64,000 bases of DNA from Desulfomicrobium escambiense DSM 10707. Lineage in GTDB: Bacteria > Desulfobacterota > Desulfovibrionia > Desulfovibrionales > Desulfomicrobiaceae. The stretch spans positions 54,426 to 118,425 of the forward strand of contig NZ_AUAR01000015.1 in the NCBI RefSeq assembly GCF_000428825.1, in the 5' to 3' direction. A model generated the notes under the pieces. The model was given only the letters and a program-made list of their open reading frames with translations, did not search any database and had not been told where the DNA came from. Position 1 is the stretch's first letter, and the number at the start of each line of letters is the position of its first letter. The translations under genes were made by a program, and so were the position numbers. Shown piece by piece: positions 1 to 10,642 of this stretch.

Positions 1-2
1 CG

Positions 3-758
3 GCGGGCATCGTTGTGCTCATCACCCTGGCCACCACGGGACTGCTCTACCCCGTGGTCCTGCGCCTGACCGACCGTCTGGTGGCCTTCTCCCGCAACAT
101 GCAGGCCGCCAACTTCGAGACCCTGTCCCTGCTGGGCTGCGTCGTCGCCAAACGCGACAGCGACACCGACGACCACAACTACCGGGTGACCCTCTACGCG
201 CTGCACATGGGGGAAGCCATGGGCCTGGACGCGGACCAGATGCGCGCCCTGACCAAGGGCGCGTTCCTGCATGACGTGGGCAAGATCGCCATCAGGGACG
301 ACATCCTGCTCAAGCCCGGCAGGCTCACCCGGGAGGAATTCGAGATCATGAAGACCCATGTCCGCCACGGCCTGGACGTCATCGACCGCTCGACGTGGCT
401 GCGCGACGCGCGGGACGTGGTCGGCGGGCACCACGAAAAGTTCGACGGCGAGGGCTACCCCGGCCGGCTGGAGGGTGCGGACATCCCCCTGACCGCCCGC
501 GTCTTCGCCGTGGCCGACGTCTTCGACGCCCTGACCTCCCGCCGCCCCTACAAGGCGCCCCTGAGCCGCGCCGAGGCCCTGGGCATCCTGATCCGCGGGC
601 GCGGCAAGCACTTCGACCCCGAAGTCGTGGACATTTTCGCCGCCATGGCCAAGGACCTGCACGAGCGCTATGCGCACAAGACGGGGAGCGACCTCAAGGC
701 CGAACTCATCGACATGTCCTGGAGGTATTTCCAGGCCGACGCGGAAACCCTGGTCTGA
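3..758 (+). CDS. HD-GYP domain c-di-GMP phosphodiesterase-like protein (5' end outside window)
   Basis: The reading frame is open to the left window edge, so the N-terminus is missing. What remains starts with a hydrophobic stretch (nt 3-60) that looks like the last transmembrane helix of a membrane sensor, then an HD-GYP domain. The HD dyad is at nt 270-275, followed by the GKIAIRDDILLKPGRLT block, and the diagnostic HHEKFDGEGYPG block has GYP at nt 453-461. HD-GYP proteins usually hydrolyse cyclic di-GMP to pGpG or GMP at a metal centre. All the metal-binding and GYP signature residues are present, so it is probably catalytic. The missing N-terminal part could hold a sensory domain. A PilZ-type c-di-GMP effector lies far downstream in the same window (47.7 kb), but no direct link is visible. 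Confidence 0.9.
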   Translation, partial: AGIVVLITLATTGLLYPVVLRLTDRLVAFSRNMQAANFETLSLLGCVVAKRDSDTDDHNYRVTLYALHMGEAMGLDADQMRALTKGAFLHDVGKIAIRDDILLKPGRLTREEFEIMKTHVRHGLDVIDRSTWLRDARDVVGGHHEKFDGEGYPGRLEGADIPLTARVFAVADVFDALTSRRPYKAPLSRAEALGILIRGRGKHFDPEVVDIFAAMAKDLHERYAHKTGSDLKAELIDMSWRYFQADAETLV

Positions 759-811
759 CACGACGCGACCGCCGCCCGGAGGCCCGCGCGGCGGCCGCGC
801 CTGGGGTCCCC

Positions 812-1726
812 TTACGCCCTGACGGAAAACCCGTTTCCCGACAGGGCGGACATGCCGTCCTCCCCCATCATCCTGTACATTTCGAATCTCGAAGCAGCCA
901 ATGCCTGCGAGGCGCCCGCCCCGGAAGACGTCCTGCCCCGGCCGGCCGCGCCGCGCCCGGCGAACTCGGCCGCCGAGACGAGGCCGTCCCCGTCGGTGTC
1001 GAGGGACTGCAGAACCTCTTCTGCATCGACATCCGCGCCGGTGGCCTCGTTCCGCTCAGCCACCGCCGCGGCCAGTTCCGTCGCATCCACCACGCCGTCC
1101 TGGTTGGTGTCGGCCGCGTCGAAGATTTCCTGACCGCCGCCCGATGACGGCATGTTTCCGCCGCCCATGGGCATGTCGGCATTGTTGCGGCGCAGGGACT
1201 CGAGCCCGGCCGCATGCTCGGCCTCGGTCACCAGCCCGTCGCCGTCGGCGTCCATGGCGGCGAACAGCTCCGCCGCGTTTACGTCCCCGCCCTGGGCCTT
1301 GTTTTTGGCGACGACGGCCGCCGTCAGCTCCTCTTCGGTGATGTTCCCGTCCCCGTCGGCGTCCGTCTGCGCAAAAAGTTCCTGGGCCAGTGACGAGGCG
1401 CTCATGCCGAGATTCGTCATCATGCTGGCCTGGGCCAGATCCTTGTGCAGTGCGGCCAGTCCTTCCTCGTGCTCGTCCTCGGTCACGAGGCCGTCGCCGT
1501 CGCCGTCCAGGGCGGCGAACAGTTCCTCTGCGTCGGGCCCCTGTCCGTTCCCGGCTTTGGCCGCAAGCGCCGCCTTCAGCTCCTCCTGGTCGATGGCGCC
1601 GCTGCCGTCGGCGTCCGTGGAAGAAAAAAGTTCCGGCGCCATCCTGGACGGGTCGGGCCTGGACCTGCCGCCCCAAATGGACGCCATGCTCTGGGAGAAC
1701 CCAGGCGAGTCTATACCGCTGATCAT
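812..1726 (-). CDS. EF-hand calcium-binding protein with six EF-hand loops
   Basis: This 304-residue acidic protein has six canonical EF-hand loops arranged in three pairs. The loops start at about D38, D74, D122, D159, D206 and D243, each with the DxDGDG-type spacing and a Glu at position 12. The pairs are separated by linkers rich in Ala, Gly and Met. No signal peptide or transmembrane helix is visible, so the location is uncertain. Multi-EF-hand proteins of this layout (XopAW-like or calmodulin-like) occur in many proteobacteria, and their roles are mostly unknown; calcium buffering or sensing is the reasonable inference. It is convergent with the HD-GYP gene and divergent from the LsrG-like gene, so it is probably transcribed alone. 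Confidence 0.85.
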   Translation of the reverse strand: MISGIDSPGFSQSMASIWGGRSRPDPSRMAPELFSSTDADGSGAIDQEELKAALAAKAGNGQGPDAEELFAALDGDGDGLVTEDEHEEGLAALHKDLAQASMMTNLGMSASSLAQELFAQTDADGDGNITEEELTAAVVAKNKAQGGDVNAAELFAAMDADGDGLVTEAEHAAGLESLRRNNADMPMGGGNMPSSGGGQEIFDAADTNQDGVVDATELAAAVAERNEATGADVDAEEVLQSLDTDGDGLVSAAEFAGRGAAGRGRTSSGAGASQALAASRFEMYRMMGEDGMSALSGNGFSVRA

Positions 1727-2123
1727 GACTGACTCCCTTGTCAGAAGTTCATGGGCAGAAAAAGAAGGCCCACGGCGGGCCGTCCCTTCCTGCCTGAAAG
1801 CGGCAGCAACTCACGGTCCCATTCGGGGGCCTTGGACGTAAAGTTATCTGTAGCTGGGTAAAGATCGCCGCAAAGGCGACGCGAGACGCACGTGTCCGTC
1901 TGCTGCCGCCGACATTGCGACACCCTGCATTCTGCACGAACGCCTTATATTTACACGGAAAATTCGAGAGAAGAAGGGCGCACGACTTTGCCACCCCGAC
2001 TCCCGGACAAGCTGGACGGCCCAAGCTCCTCCTTGCCTGACGCGGTGCACATCCGATAGCACGGCCCATGGGCGCCGTCCGGCGCCCGCAGAATTTCACC
2101 GCGCACGCTGCAGGAGGCCGCTC
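1727..2123. other. Intergenic region between divergent genes, no gene seen
   Basis: About 400 bases separate the divergent EF-hand and monooxygenase genes. No credible gene was found here. An AT-rich patch around 1940-1975 is the best place for promoters on either strand, but no clear -35/-10 pair could be assigned. A small perfect hairpin (GGGCGCC at 2070-2076 with GGCGCCC at 2081-2087) lies about 35 bases before the start of the next gene. Confidence 0.5.
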
Positions 2124-2429
2124 ATGTTCGTCGTCATCGTCGATATCGCCGTCAAAAGGGATTTCATCGAGCAGTTCCGGGAGGCGGTCATCCGCCAGGG
2201 GAACAATTCACTGACCCTGGAGGAGGGGTGCCTGGGCTTCGACATCCTGCAGGATCCGGCGGACCCTGCCCGCTTCACGCTCTACGAATCCTATCTCGAC
2301 AGCCGGACCTTCCACGACGTGCACCGCGCCACACCGCACTTCGCGGATTACGCGGCGACGACCTCGGACTGGGTGGAAAGCAAGAGCCTGCGGGCCATGA
2401 CCAAGATCTGGCCTCTGGAAGACGATTGA
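2124..2429 (+). CDS. Antibiotic biosynthesis monooxygenase (ABM/LsrG-like) family protein
   Basis: The 101-residue protein is a single ABM-type ferredoxin-like domain. It opens with a short beta strand (FVVIVDIAV), has the family block EEGCLGFDILQDPADPARF, and then ends YESYLDSRTFHDVHRATPHF. Proteins of this group include LsrG (phospho-AI-2 processing) and quinol monooxygenases. The order of blocks is closest to LsrG-like members, but no other lsr genes are nearby, so no substrate is assigned. The start is well supported by a strong ribosome binding site, GGAGG, eight bases upstream. It is a single-gene unit that converges with the YqaA-like gene across a bidirectional hairpin. Confidence 0.8.
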   Translation: MFVVIVDIAVKRDFIEQFREAVIRQGNNSLTLEEGCLGFDILQDPADPARFTLYESYLDSRTFHDVHRATPHFADYAATTSDWVESKSLRAMTKIWPLEDD

Positions 2430-2433
2430 CGGG

Positions 2434-2455
2434 GCCGTCCGCGGTTGCGGACGGC
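2434..2455. terminator. Bidirectional hairpin between convergent genes
   Basis: GCCGTCCGC at 2434-2442 pairs perfectly with GCGGACGGC at 2447-2455 around a GGTT loop. It fills the 27-base gap between two convergent stop codons, so it can end transcription from both sides. There is no long T tract, so the terminator role is inferred from position. Confidence 0.6.
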
Positions 2456-2456
2456 G

Positions 2457-3098
2457 CTATTTCAGATATTTGATGGCGGCGAAGCCGAGGACGGCCAGAA
2501 CCGCGAGAGCCGTGGCGGCCAGTTCGAAATGGCGCTCCATGAAGGGCTTGATGCGCGCGCCGAACATGCGGATAAGCCCCGCCACGAGAAAGAAGCGCAT
2601 GGCCCGACCCAGGACCGAGGCCAGGACGAACTGCGCCAGGTCGAAACGCATCATGCCCGAAGCGATGGTGAAGACCTTGTAGGGGATGGGGGTCACGGCA
2701 GCGATGAGCACGCCGAAGAAACCGAAGTTCTCGTACCACGCCTTGACCATCTCGACCACGGCCTCGCCATGGTACATGCGCACGATGGGCAGGCCCACGG
2801 TTTCCCACAGCCCCCAGCCGATGAAGTACCCCAGCAGGCCGCCCACCACGGAGGCGGCCGTGCACCACAGGGCCAGACTGAGCCAGCGGCGCGGGTTGCA
2901 GAAGCACAGGGCGATGAGCAGGACGTCCGGCGGCACGGGGAAGAAAGAACTCTCGGCGAAGGACAGGATGATCAGCGCCGGCAGGGCATAGGGCGTGGCC
3001 GCCCAATGCAGGGTCCAGTAGTAGAGCTTGCGCAGGGGGTTGCGCGTGGCGCGGGCCCGGGCCAGGTCGTCCTGGGGCAGTGTGTCGTGACATTTCAT
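2457..3098 (-). CDS. YqaA/VTT-domain inner membrane protein (DedA superfamily)
   Basis: The 213-residue protein has a VTT (SNARE-associated/DedA) domain. Hydrophobic segments lie at about residues 35-60, 70-100, 125-150, 160-185 and 190-210. The pattern PALIILSFAESSFFPVPPDVLLIAL followed later by a Gly- and Pro-containing VTPIPYKVFTIASGM segment is typical of YqaA-type members. The superfamily is linked to lipid carrier flipping and membrane homeostasis; the specific substrate of this branch is not known. The length fits the family. It stands alone, convergent with the LsrG-like gene. Confidence 0.85.
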   Translation of the reverse strand: MKCHDTLPQDDLARARATRNPLRKLYYWTLHWAATPYALPALIILSFAESSFFPVPPDVLLIALCFCNPRRWLSLALWCTAASVVGGLLGYFIGWGLWETVGLPIVRMYHGEAVVEMVKAWYENFGFFGVLIAAVTPIPYKVFTIASGMMRFDLAQFVLASVLGRAMRFFLVAGLIRMFGARIKPFMERHFELAATALAVLAVLGFAAIKYLK

Positions 3099-3454
3099 GG
3101 CCGCGGCACATCAGCATAAAAGACCGAAAATCACAACCGCAAAGCGCGGTTGCCCGCAACCCTCCGCTTTTCTTTGGATCATCCGGGTTGAGCGTCCAGG
3201 CTATCATCGGATGCCCACTGACGTCGTTGAACGTTAATCCGAGCGCGTCACCACAAGTGAACCGTCATCGCGAGCGCAGCGCGGCCTGGTCGGGCAACGC
3301 GCGAGATCCATCCTCGACGTGCGCTGGAATACAACCGGAAAAGATCTTGAAAAACTGGATTGCCGCGTCGAAGACTCCTCGCAATGACTGGCTTCCACAT
3401 TGATTCATCCTGCTTGAACGCGGCCAGAGTTGACCTGTCGCGGCTCACAAGCTC
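3099..3454. other. Intergenic region carrying an imperfect inverted-repeat element
   Basis: No credible gene was found here. The part from 3264 to 3388 is bounded by GTCATCGCGAG (3264-3274) and CTCGCAATGAC (3378-3388), which are inverted copies with one mismatch in 11. This end sequence resembles widespread REP/MITE-like intergenic elements that begin with GTCATTGCGAG. Translations of such elements often give spurious peptides. A small hairpin (CAACCGC/GCGGTTG) lies near 3136-3155. Confidence 0.45.
3264..3388. repeat. MITE-like element with terminal inverted repeats
   Basis: The 11-base ends GTCATCGCGAG and CTCGCAATGAC are inverted and match at 10 of 11 positions, enclosing about 100 bases without coding potential. 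The ends resemble a REP-like family common in many proteobacterial intergenic regions. Only one copy is seen in the window, so the identification as a mobile repeat is an inference. Confidence 0.4.
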
Positions 3455-4321
3455 ATGGACGCTCAAACCCGGAAGAGCCTTTTCTTTTCCCCGCTTTTCC
3501 CGCACAGTCCCCGCGAACATTCTCCGCACCCCGAGACCGACATGGCCCCACGCACGTCCACCAATCCCGCCCCCGGCGGCAAGCCCCACAGGCAGGCCTT
3601 CGCCCTGCCCTGGCCCCTGCCGGCGCTGCTGACCTGGTCCGCGTGCTGGACGCTCTTCCTGATCCTGCACGACCTGCAGCTGCCAATGGGATGGTCCGCC
3701 GCCGGCGCCACGGTCGTGGGCGTCACGTCCGGCGCCTTTGCCCGCTCCTCGTGGCGCCGGCTGTTCATCGCCGCAGGCTTTCCCCTGTCCCTGGCCGCGT
3801 CGGGACTGGGCGCGGGTCTCCCGGCCTGGGGCTGGCTCCTGGCCCTTGGTCTGCTCGCGCTGCTCTATCCCATGAAGACGTGGCGCGACGCCCCACTTTT
3901 CCCGACCCCGCACGGCAGCCTCGCGGGCCTCGACACAGTCGCGCGTCTGCCCGCCGGGGGCCGCATCCTCGACGCGGGCTGCGGCCTGGGCGCCGGGCTG
4001 GCCGAACTGCGCGGCGTCTTTCCCGACGCGCAGCTCACGGGACTGGAGTGGAGTTGGCCCCTGCGCCTGGCCTGCGGCCTGCGTTGCCCCTACGCCCGCG
4101 TCCGGCGTGGCGACATCTGGAAGGAGGACTGGTCGGGCTACGACCTGGTCTACATGTTCCAGCGGCCCGAAAGCATGGGCCCGGCGGCGGACAAGGCGCG
4201 CCGGGAACTGCGACCCGGCGCGTGGCTGGTCAGCCTGGAATTCGAGGCCCCGTCCCTGCGCCCAGAGGCCGTGCTGCGCAACGTCCACGGCAAGCCCGCC
4301 TGGGTGTACCGCATGAAGTGA
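3455..4321 (+). CDS. Membrane-anchored class I SAM-dependent methyltransferase
   Basis: The 288-residue protein has two to three hydrophobic segments in the N-terminal half (about residues 52-75, 78-95 and 105-140). A soluble class I methyltransferase-like domain follows. Motif I, ILDAGCGLGAG, sits at about residues 171-181, followed by an acidic residue at the end of strand 2 (LTGLEWSW) that could bind the SAM ribose. The rest of the fold is short (about 120 residues), so the substrate is unknown and may be membrane-bound. The start is uncertain: the first ATG (3455) has no clear ribosome binding site, and ATG 3542 is an alternative that removes 29 residues. A REP-like sequence follows the gene. 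Confidence 0.7.
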   Translation: MDAQTRKSLFFSPLFPHSPREHSPHPETDMAPRTSTNPAPGGKPHRQAFALPWPLPALLTWSACWTLFLILHDLQLPMGWSAAGATVVGVTSGAFARSSWRRLFIAAGFPLSLAASGLGAGLPAWGWLLALGLLALLYPMKTWRDAPLFPTPHGSLAGLDTVARLPAGGRILDAGCGLGAGLAELRGVFPDAQLTGLEWSWPLRLACGLRCPYARVRRGDIWKEDWSGYDLVYMFQRPESMGPAADKARRELRPGAWLVSLEFEAPSLRPEAVLRNVHGKPAWVYRMK

Positions 4322-4365
4322 GCACTGTGGTGCTCGGGAAACGCGAATCGCGGGACGGAAAATGC

Positions 4366-4396
4366 CTGGATTCCCGCCTTCGCGGAAATGACGCAT
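4366..4396. repeat. REP-like palindromic intergenic sequence
   Basis: The segment TGGATTCCCGCCTTCGCGG followed by AAATGAC is the typical form of a common bacterial REP-like palindrome (often seen as GTCATTCCCGCGAAGGCGGG). It lies between the methyltransferase gene and the lon terminator. Only one copy was recognised in this window, so family membership is from general knowledge. Confidence 0.4.
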
Positions 4397-4475
4397 GCCC
4401 TTTTGCGCGAACAGTGCCCCTGAACAGACTTGCGCCCGGCGAGCAGCGTCGCGCAAGGCTGCATCGCGCAGGCGC

Positions 4476-4510
4476 AAAAAAACCCCATCACGGTCACGTG
4501 ACGGGGTTTT
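4476..4510 (-). terminator. Rho-independent terminator of the lon gene
   Basis: CCCCATCAC (4483-4491) pairs with GTGACGGGG (4498-4506) with one mismatch around a six-base loop. On the minus strand the stem is followed by seven T residues (A tract at 4476-4482). It lies 30 bases past the lon stop codon. A shorter T tract on the plus side means it may also stop plus-strand transcripts. Confidence 0.8.
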
Positions 4511-4539
4511 GGCTGTTTTTGCGTCCGATCAGGGCGGAA

Positions 4540-6987
<2,448 letters not shown>

Positions 6988-7018
6988 GGCTGGTCTCGCT
7001 GGTTGCGCCCGAACGGGG

Positions 7019-8269
7019 TCAGGCGCTCTTGGCCTCGGGCTTGAAGAGGATGAGGGGTTCCTTGCCCTCCTCCACCACGGCCCTGTTGATGACGCACTCC
7101 GTCACGTCCTTCATGGACGGGATGGTGTACATGATGTCAAGCATGATGGATTCCATGACGGAGCGAAGGCCGCGGGCGCCCGTCTCGAGCTTGATGGCCC
7201 TGGCGGCCAGGGCCTTCAGGGCGTTGGTCGTGAACTTGAGCTCCACGTTCTCCAACTCGAACATCTTCTGGTACTGCTTGACCAGGGCGTTCTTGGGCTC
7301 CTGCAGGATGCGCATGAGGTCGTCCTCGTTCAGCTCCGTCAGGGATGTGATGACCGAGATGCGGCCCGTGAACTCCGGGATGAGACCGTATCGGATGAGG
7401 TCCATGGGGTGCACCTGGCGCAGGAGACTGCCGGTCGTGGTCTCCTCCTTGCGGCGGACCTTGGCCCCGAAGCCCATGCTCGAACCCTGCACGCGCTGCT
7501 TGACGATGTCCTCCAGGCCGATGAAGGCCCCGCCCACGATGAAGAGGATGTTGGAGGTGTCGAGGCGGATGAACTCCTGCTGCGGGTGCTTGCGGCCGCC
7601 CTTGGGGGGGATGTTGGCCACGGTGCCCTCGATGATCTTCAGCAGGGCCTGCTGCACGCCCTCGCCCGACACGTCGCGGGTGATGGAGGGGCTGTCGGAC
7701 TTGCGGGAGATCTTGTCGATCTCGTCGACGTAGATGATACCCTTGGCAGCGGCCTCCAGGTCGTAGTCGGCGTTCTGCACGAGCTGGACCAGGATGTTCT
7801 CCACGTCCTCGCCCACGTAGCCGGCCTCGGTCAGGGTCGTGGCGTCGGCGATGGCGAAGGGCACCTTGAGGATGCGCGCCAGGGTCTGGGCCAGAAGCGT
7901 CTTGCCCGAACCCGTGGGTCCGATCAGGAGGATGTTGCTCTTGTCCAGCTCCACGTCGTCCTTGACCCGGGCATGGTACTTGATGCGCTTGTAGTGGTTG
8001 TACACCGCGACCGAAAGGATCTTCTTGGCGTCGTCCTGCCCGACCACGTAGTCGTCGAGGGCGGCCTTGATCTCCTGGGGCAAGGGGATGTCCGAGGAGT
8101 CCAGGTCTTCCTTGCGGTTGTCGTTTTTCAGAATGTCGTCGCACAGGGCGATGCACTCGTTGCAGATGTACACTTCGGGACCGGCGATGAGGCGCTGCAC
8201 CTCGTCCTGGCCCTTGCCGCAGAAGGAGCAGCTCAAATCCTTGCCCGTCCTCTTCTTTCTTTCCGCCAT
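7019..8269 (-). CDS. clpX: ATP-dependent Clp protease ATP-binding subunit ClpX
   Basis: The 416-residue protein begins with the ClpX C4 zinc finger (Cys14, Cys17, Cys36, Cys39), followed by an AAA+ domain with Walker A GPTGSGKT at 117-124. The Walker B ([10 protein letters not shown]) and the ClpP-docking IGF-type region ([10 protein letters not shown]) are also present. ClpX unfolds tagged proteins and feeds them to ClpP. It is 31 bases downstream of clpP and 31 bases upstream of lon, so these genes are probably co-transcribed. Nothing is unusual about it. Confidence 0.98.
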   Translation of the reverse strand: MAERKKRTGKDLSCSFCGKGQDEVQRLIAGPEVYICNECIALCDDILKNDNRKEDLDSSDIPLPQEIKAALDDYVVGQDDAKKILSVAVYNHYKRIKYHARVKDDVELDKSNILLIGPTGSGKTLLAQTLARILKVPFAIADATTLTEAGYVGEDVENILVQLVQNADYDLEAAAKGIIYVDEIDKISRKSDSPSITRDVSGEGVQQALLKIIEGTVANIPPKGGRKHPQQEFIRLDTSNILFIVGGAFIGLEDIVKQRVQGSSMGFGAKVRRKEETTTGSLLRQVHPMDLIRYGLIPEFTGRISVITSLTELNEDDLMRILQEPKNALVKQYQKMFELENVELKFTTNALKALAARAIKLETGARGLRSVMESIMLDIMYTIPSMKDVTECVINRAVVEEGKEPLILFKPEAKSA

Positions 8270-8300
8270 GGGATACCTCGTAAAAACTCGATCAAACCTA

Positions 8301-8897
8301 TTATTCCAGTTCCTTGCGCGAAGCCAGGACCTGATCGATGAGCCCGTATGTGCAGGCTTCCTCGCCGCTCATGAAATAGTCTCGCTCCGTGTCCTGCTCC
8401 ACCTTCTCCAGGGACTGCCCCGTGTGGTTGGCCAGGATGCCGTTCAGCTCGCCGCGCAGGCGGATGATCTCCTTGGCCTGGATGGCGATGTCCGTGGCCT
8501 GGCCCTGGAACCCGCCCATGGGCTGGTGGATCATGATGCGCGAGTGCGGCAGGGAGTAGCGCATGCCCTTGGCGCCGGCGGCCAGGAGCACGGCGCCCAT
8601 GCTCGCGGCCTGGCCGATGCACAGGGTGGCCACGGGCGCGGAGATGTACTGCATGGTGTCGTAGATGGCCATGCCGGCCGTCACGGAGCCGCCGGGGGAG
8701 TTGATGTACATGTTGATCTGCTTCTCCGGGCTCTCGGATTCCAGGAAAAGCAGCTGGGCGCAGATGGAGTTGGCGACGTGATCGTCGATGGGCGTGCCCA
8801 GGAGCACGATGCGGTCCTTGAGCAGGCGCGAATAGATGTCGTACATCCGCTCGCCGCGGCCGGTGTTCTCGATGACGAATACGGAATTGCTGACCAT
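8301..8897 (-). CDS. clpP: ATP-dependent Clp protease proteolytic subunit
   Basis: The 198-residue protein has the ClpP catalytic triad: Ser99 in GQAASMGA, His124 in [11 protein letters not shown] and Asp173 in TERDYF. The chosen start ([13 protein letters not shown]) is preceded by AGGAG on the minus strand. The frame stays open a further 40 codons upstream (to 9017), but those residues do not look like ClpP. The mature protein assembles as a double heptamer and works with ClpX. It lies between tig and clpX in the usual order. Confidence 0.97.
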   Translation of the reverse strand: MVSNSVFVIENTGRGERMYDIYSRLLKDRIVLLGTPIDDHVANSICAQLLFLESESPEKQINMYINSPGGSVTAGMAIYDTMQYISAPVATLCIGQAASMGAVLLAAGAKGMRYSLPHSRIMIHQPMGGFQGQATDIAIQAKEIIRLRGELNGILANHTGQSLEKVEQDTERDYFMSGEEACTYGLIDQVLASRKELE

Positions 8898-9043
8898 GAA
8901 AGCTCCTGAAACAAACGGGTGAATGCTGGTACCAAAGATTTGAAAAATAACGATCCGGGGCAGGGTGTCAAGGGCTGGGCGGAAGAGGACGCGGCCGTCC
9001 GGTGTCTGCCCGCGCATGGCCTGCCGGGACCGGACGCCGCACC

Positions 9044-9076
9044 GTAAGGAAAGGGCCGGGACAAGACCCGGCCCTT
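9044..9076 (-). terminator. Hairpin terminator after tig
   Basis: AAGGGCCGGG (9051-9060) pairs perfectly with CCCGGCCCTT (9067-9076) around a six-base loop, directly after the tig stop codon on the minus strand. The tract that follows (TTCCTTAC) is only partly T-rich, so it may attenuate rather than fully stop transcription into clpP. Confidence 0.65.
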
Positions 9077-9083
9077 CGTGAGC

Positions 9084-10397
9084 TTATGCGTCCTGAGCGT
9101 CCTGGGCCGCCGGGGGGACCGGCGTGACCTTGGCGTTCTCGTAGATGAGGTCCATGGCCTTGTCCGCCAGAACCCGATCCTTGAGGGGGATCATCAGGTT
9201 GTGCTGTTCGTAGTAGTCCTTGATGGAGTGGAAGTCCTGGCCCGTGGAGGCGGCCATCTTCTGCAGGACCATGTCCACTTCCTGCGGCTCCACCGTCAGG
9301 CCCTCGGCCGTGGCGATGGCCAGCAGCACCAGGGAGGACTTGACCACGTCCTCGGCCGCGGGGCGGTTTTCGGCGCGCATTTCGGCGGGCGTCTTGCCCA
9401 GGGAGTCGAGGCTCTTGCCCTGGCGTTCCAGGCGGCCCTGCAGCTCCACGATCTGCTTGTCGATCTGCTCCTCGACGATGCTCTGGGGCAGCTCGAAGCT
9501 GACCTGTGCCTTGATGCCGTCCAGGAGCTTCTTCTGGGCGTCGCCCTTGACCAGCTGCTTGCGGGTCGAGAGGTAGGACTTCTCGATGGCGTCGCGCAGG
9601 TCCTGGACCGAGGAGTAGCCGCCGGCCAGCTCGGCGAAGTCGGCGTCGACCTCGGGCAGCTTGCGTTCCTTGATGGCGTGCAGGGTGACCTTCATGGTCA
9701 CGGTCTGGCCGGCCAGCTTGTCGTTGATGAAGTCGGCCGGGAAGGTCAGTTCCTTCTCCACGGTCTCGCCCGGGGTCATGCCGATGACGATGTCCTCGAA
9801 CTCGGGCAGGGAGTTGCCCTCGCCCAGGGGCAGCTCGAACTTGTTGGCCGCGATGCCTTCCATGTCCACGCCGTCCTGCATGGCCTGGAAGTCGATGACG
9901 GCGATGTCGCCGCTGACGACCTGGCGCTCTTCCCTGATGATCACGGTCTTGGCCATGTTCTGGCGGATGCGCTCGATGACGTCGTCAACCTGCTTGGGAT
10001 CGACGGCCACCTCTTCCTCCTCGACTTCGAGGCCCTTGTACTCGGGCAGGTCGAAGGCCGGGGCGATCTCGAAGGAGAAGCTGTAGGAGAACTTCTCGTC
10101 GCGCTCCATCTCCTTGGCGTCCACGTCGATGCGCGACAGGGGGGAAAGCTTGGTTTCGCCCAGGATCTCGTTGATGTGGTAGTTGATGAGGTCCGTGGTG
10201 GCCTCGCCGTAAATCTGCTTGCGGAACTTGGCCTCGATCACGGACGACGGGACCTTGCCCTTGCGGAACCCCTTGATGTCCGCGCCTTTGCGGTACAGGG
10301 CCACGGTGGCGGACAGGGCGGCATGCACTTCCTCGACATCCACCTCGACGGTCACCTTGCGCTTGACCGGGGACAGTTCTTCGACTTTGTATTCCAT
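9084..10397 (-). CDS. tig: Trigger factor, ribosome-associated chaperone and prolyl isomerase
   Basis: The 437-residue protein shows the three trigger factor regions. The N-terminal ribosome-binding domain has the signature GFRKGKVP (in ADIKGFRKGKVPSSVIEAKF). The FKBP-type isomerase domain is in the middle, and the C-terminal chaperone arms end in an Ala/Pro/Asp-rich tail. The start MEYKVEEL is preceded by AAGGAG at a good distance; an in-frame ATG nine codons upstream is not supported. Trigger factor binds nascent chains at the ribosome exit. It heads the tig-clpP-clpX-lon series and is 52 bases downstream of tRNA-Leu. Confidence 0.97.
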   Translation of the reverse strand: MEYKVEELSPVKRKVTVEVDVEEVHAALSATVALYRKGADIKGFRKGKVPSSVIEAKFRKQIYGEATTDLINYHINEILGETKLSPLSRIDVDAKEMERDEKFSYSFSFEIAPAFDLPEYKGLEVEEEEVAVDPKQVDDVIERIRQNMAKTVIIREERQVVSGDIAVIDFQAMQDGVDMEGIAANKFELPLGEGNSLPEFEDIVIGMTPGETVEKELTFPADFINDKLAGQTVTMKVTLHAIKERKLPEVDADFAELAGGYSSVQDLRDAIEKSYLSTRKQLVKGDAQKKLLDGIKAQVSFELPQSIVEEQIDKQIVELQGRLERQGKSLDSLGKTPAEMRAENRPAAEDVVKSSLVLLAIATAEGLTVEPQEVDMVLQKMAASTGQDFHSIKDYYEQHNLMIPLKDRVLADKAMDLIYENAKVTPVPPAAQDAQDA

Positions 10398-10449
10398 GAC
10401 TCCACTCCTTGATGATGGGCGCACCCTCGGGGGCCCGGATAGTCTTCTC

Positions 10450-10532
10450 TGGTGCGGGCGATAGGATTCGAACCTACAAGCTTTTGGCGCCAGCTCCTAA
10501 GGCTGGTGCGTTTACCGTTCCGCCACACCCGC
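10450..10532 (-). tRNA. tRNA-Leu (anticodon UAG)
   Basis: On the minus strand the sequence starts GCGGGTGTGG and ends CGCCCGCACCA, with acceptor arms that pair and an encoded CCA. The anticodon arm is CCAGC-CTTAGGA-GCTGG, giving anticodon TAG, which reads CUA leucine codons. The T arm has the standard GGTTCGAATCC. A short variable arm and the overall length of 83 bases fit a class II leucine tRNA. Confidence 0.97.
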
Positions 10533-10642
10533 AATCCGCAAAAGAGGGTCCATAGACGAGCCTTTGCGGGCCTGTCAACGCATCCATTGGGCGCAAAAGT
10601 CAGTTCTCGCCCCTCTTTCGCCCGTCTTTCCGGCCTGTTGAG

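Noticed and set aside
2010..2045. Sigma-54 promoter before the LsrG-like gene
   Set aside because: GG and GC elements in this stretch are not ten bases apart as needed for a -24/-12 promoter.
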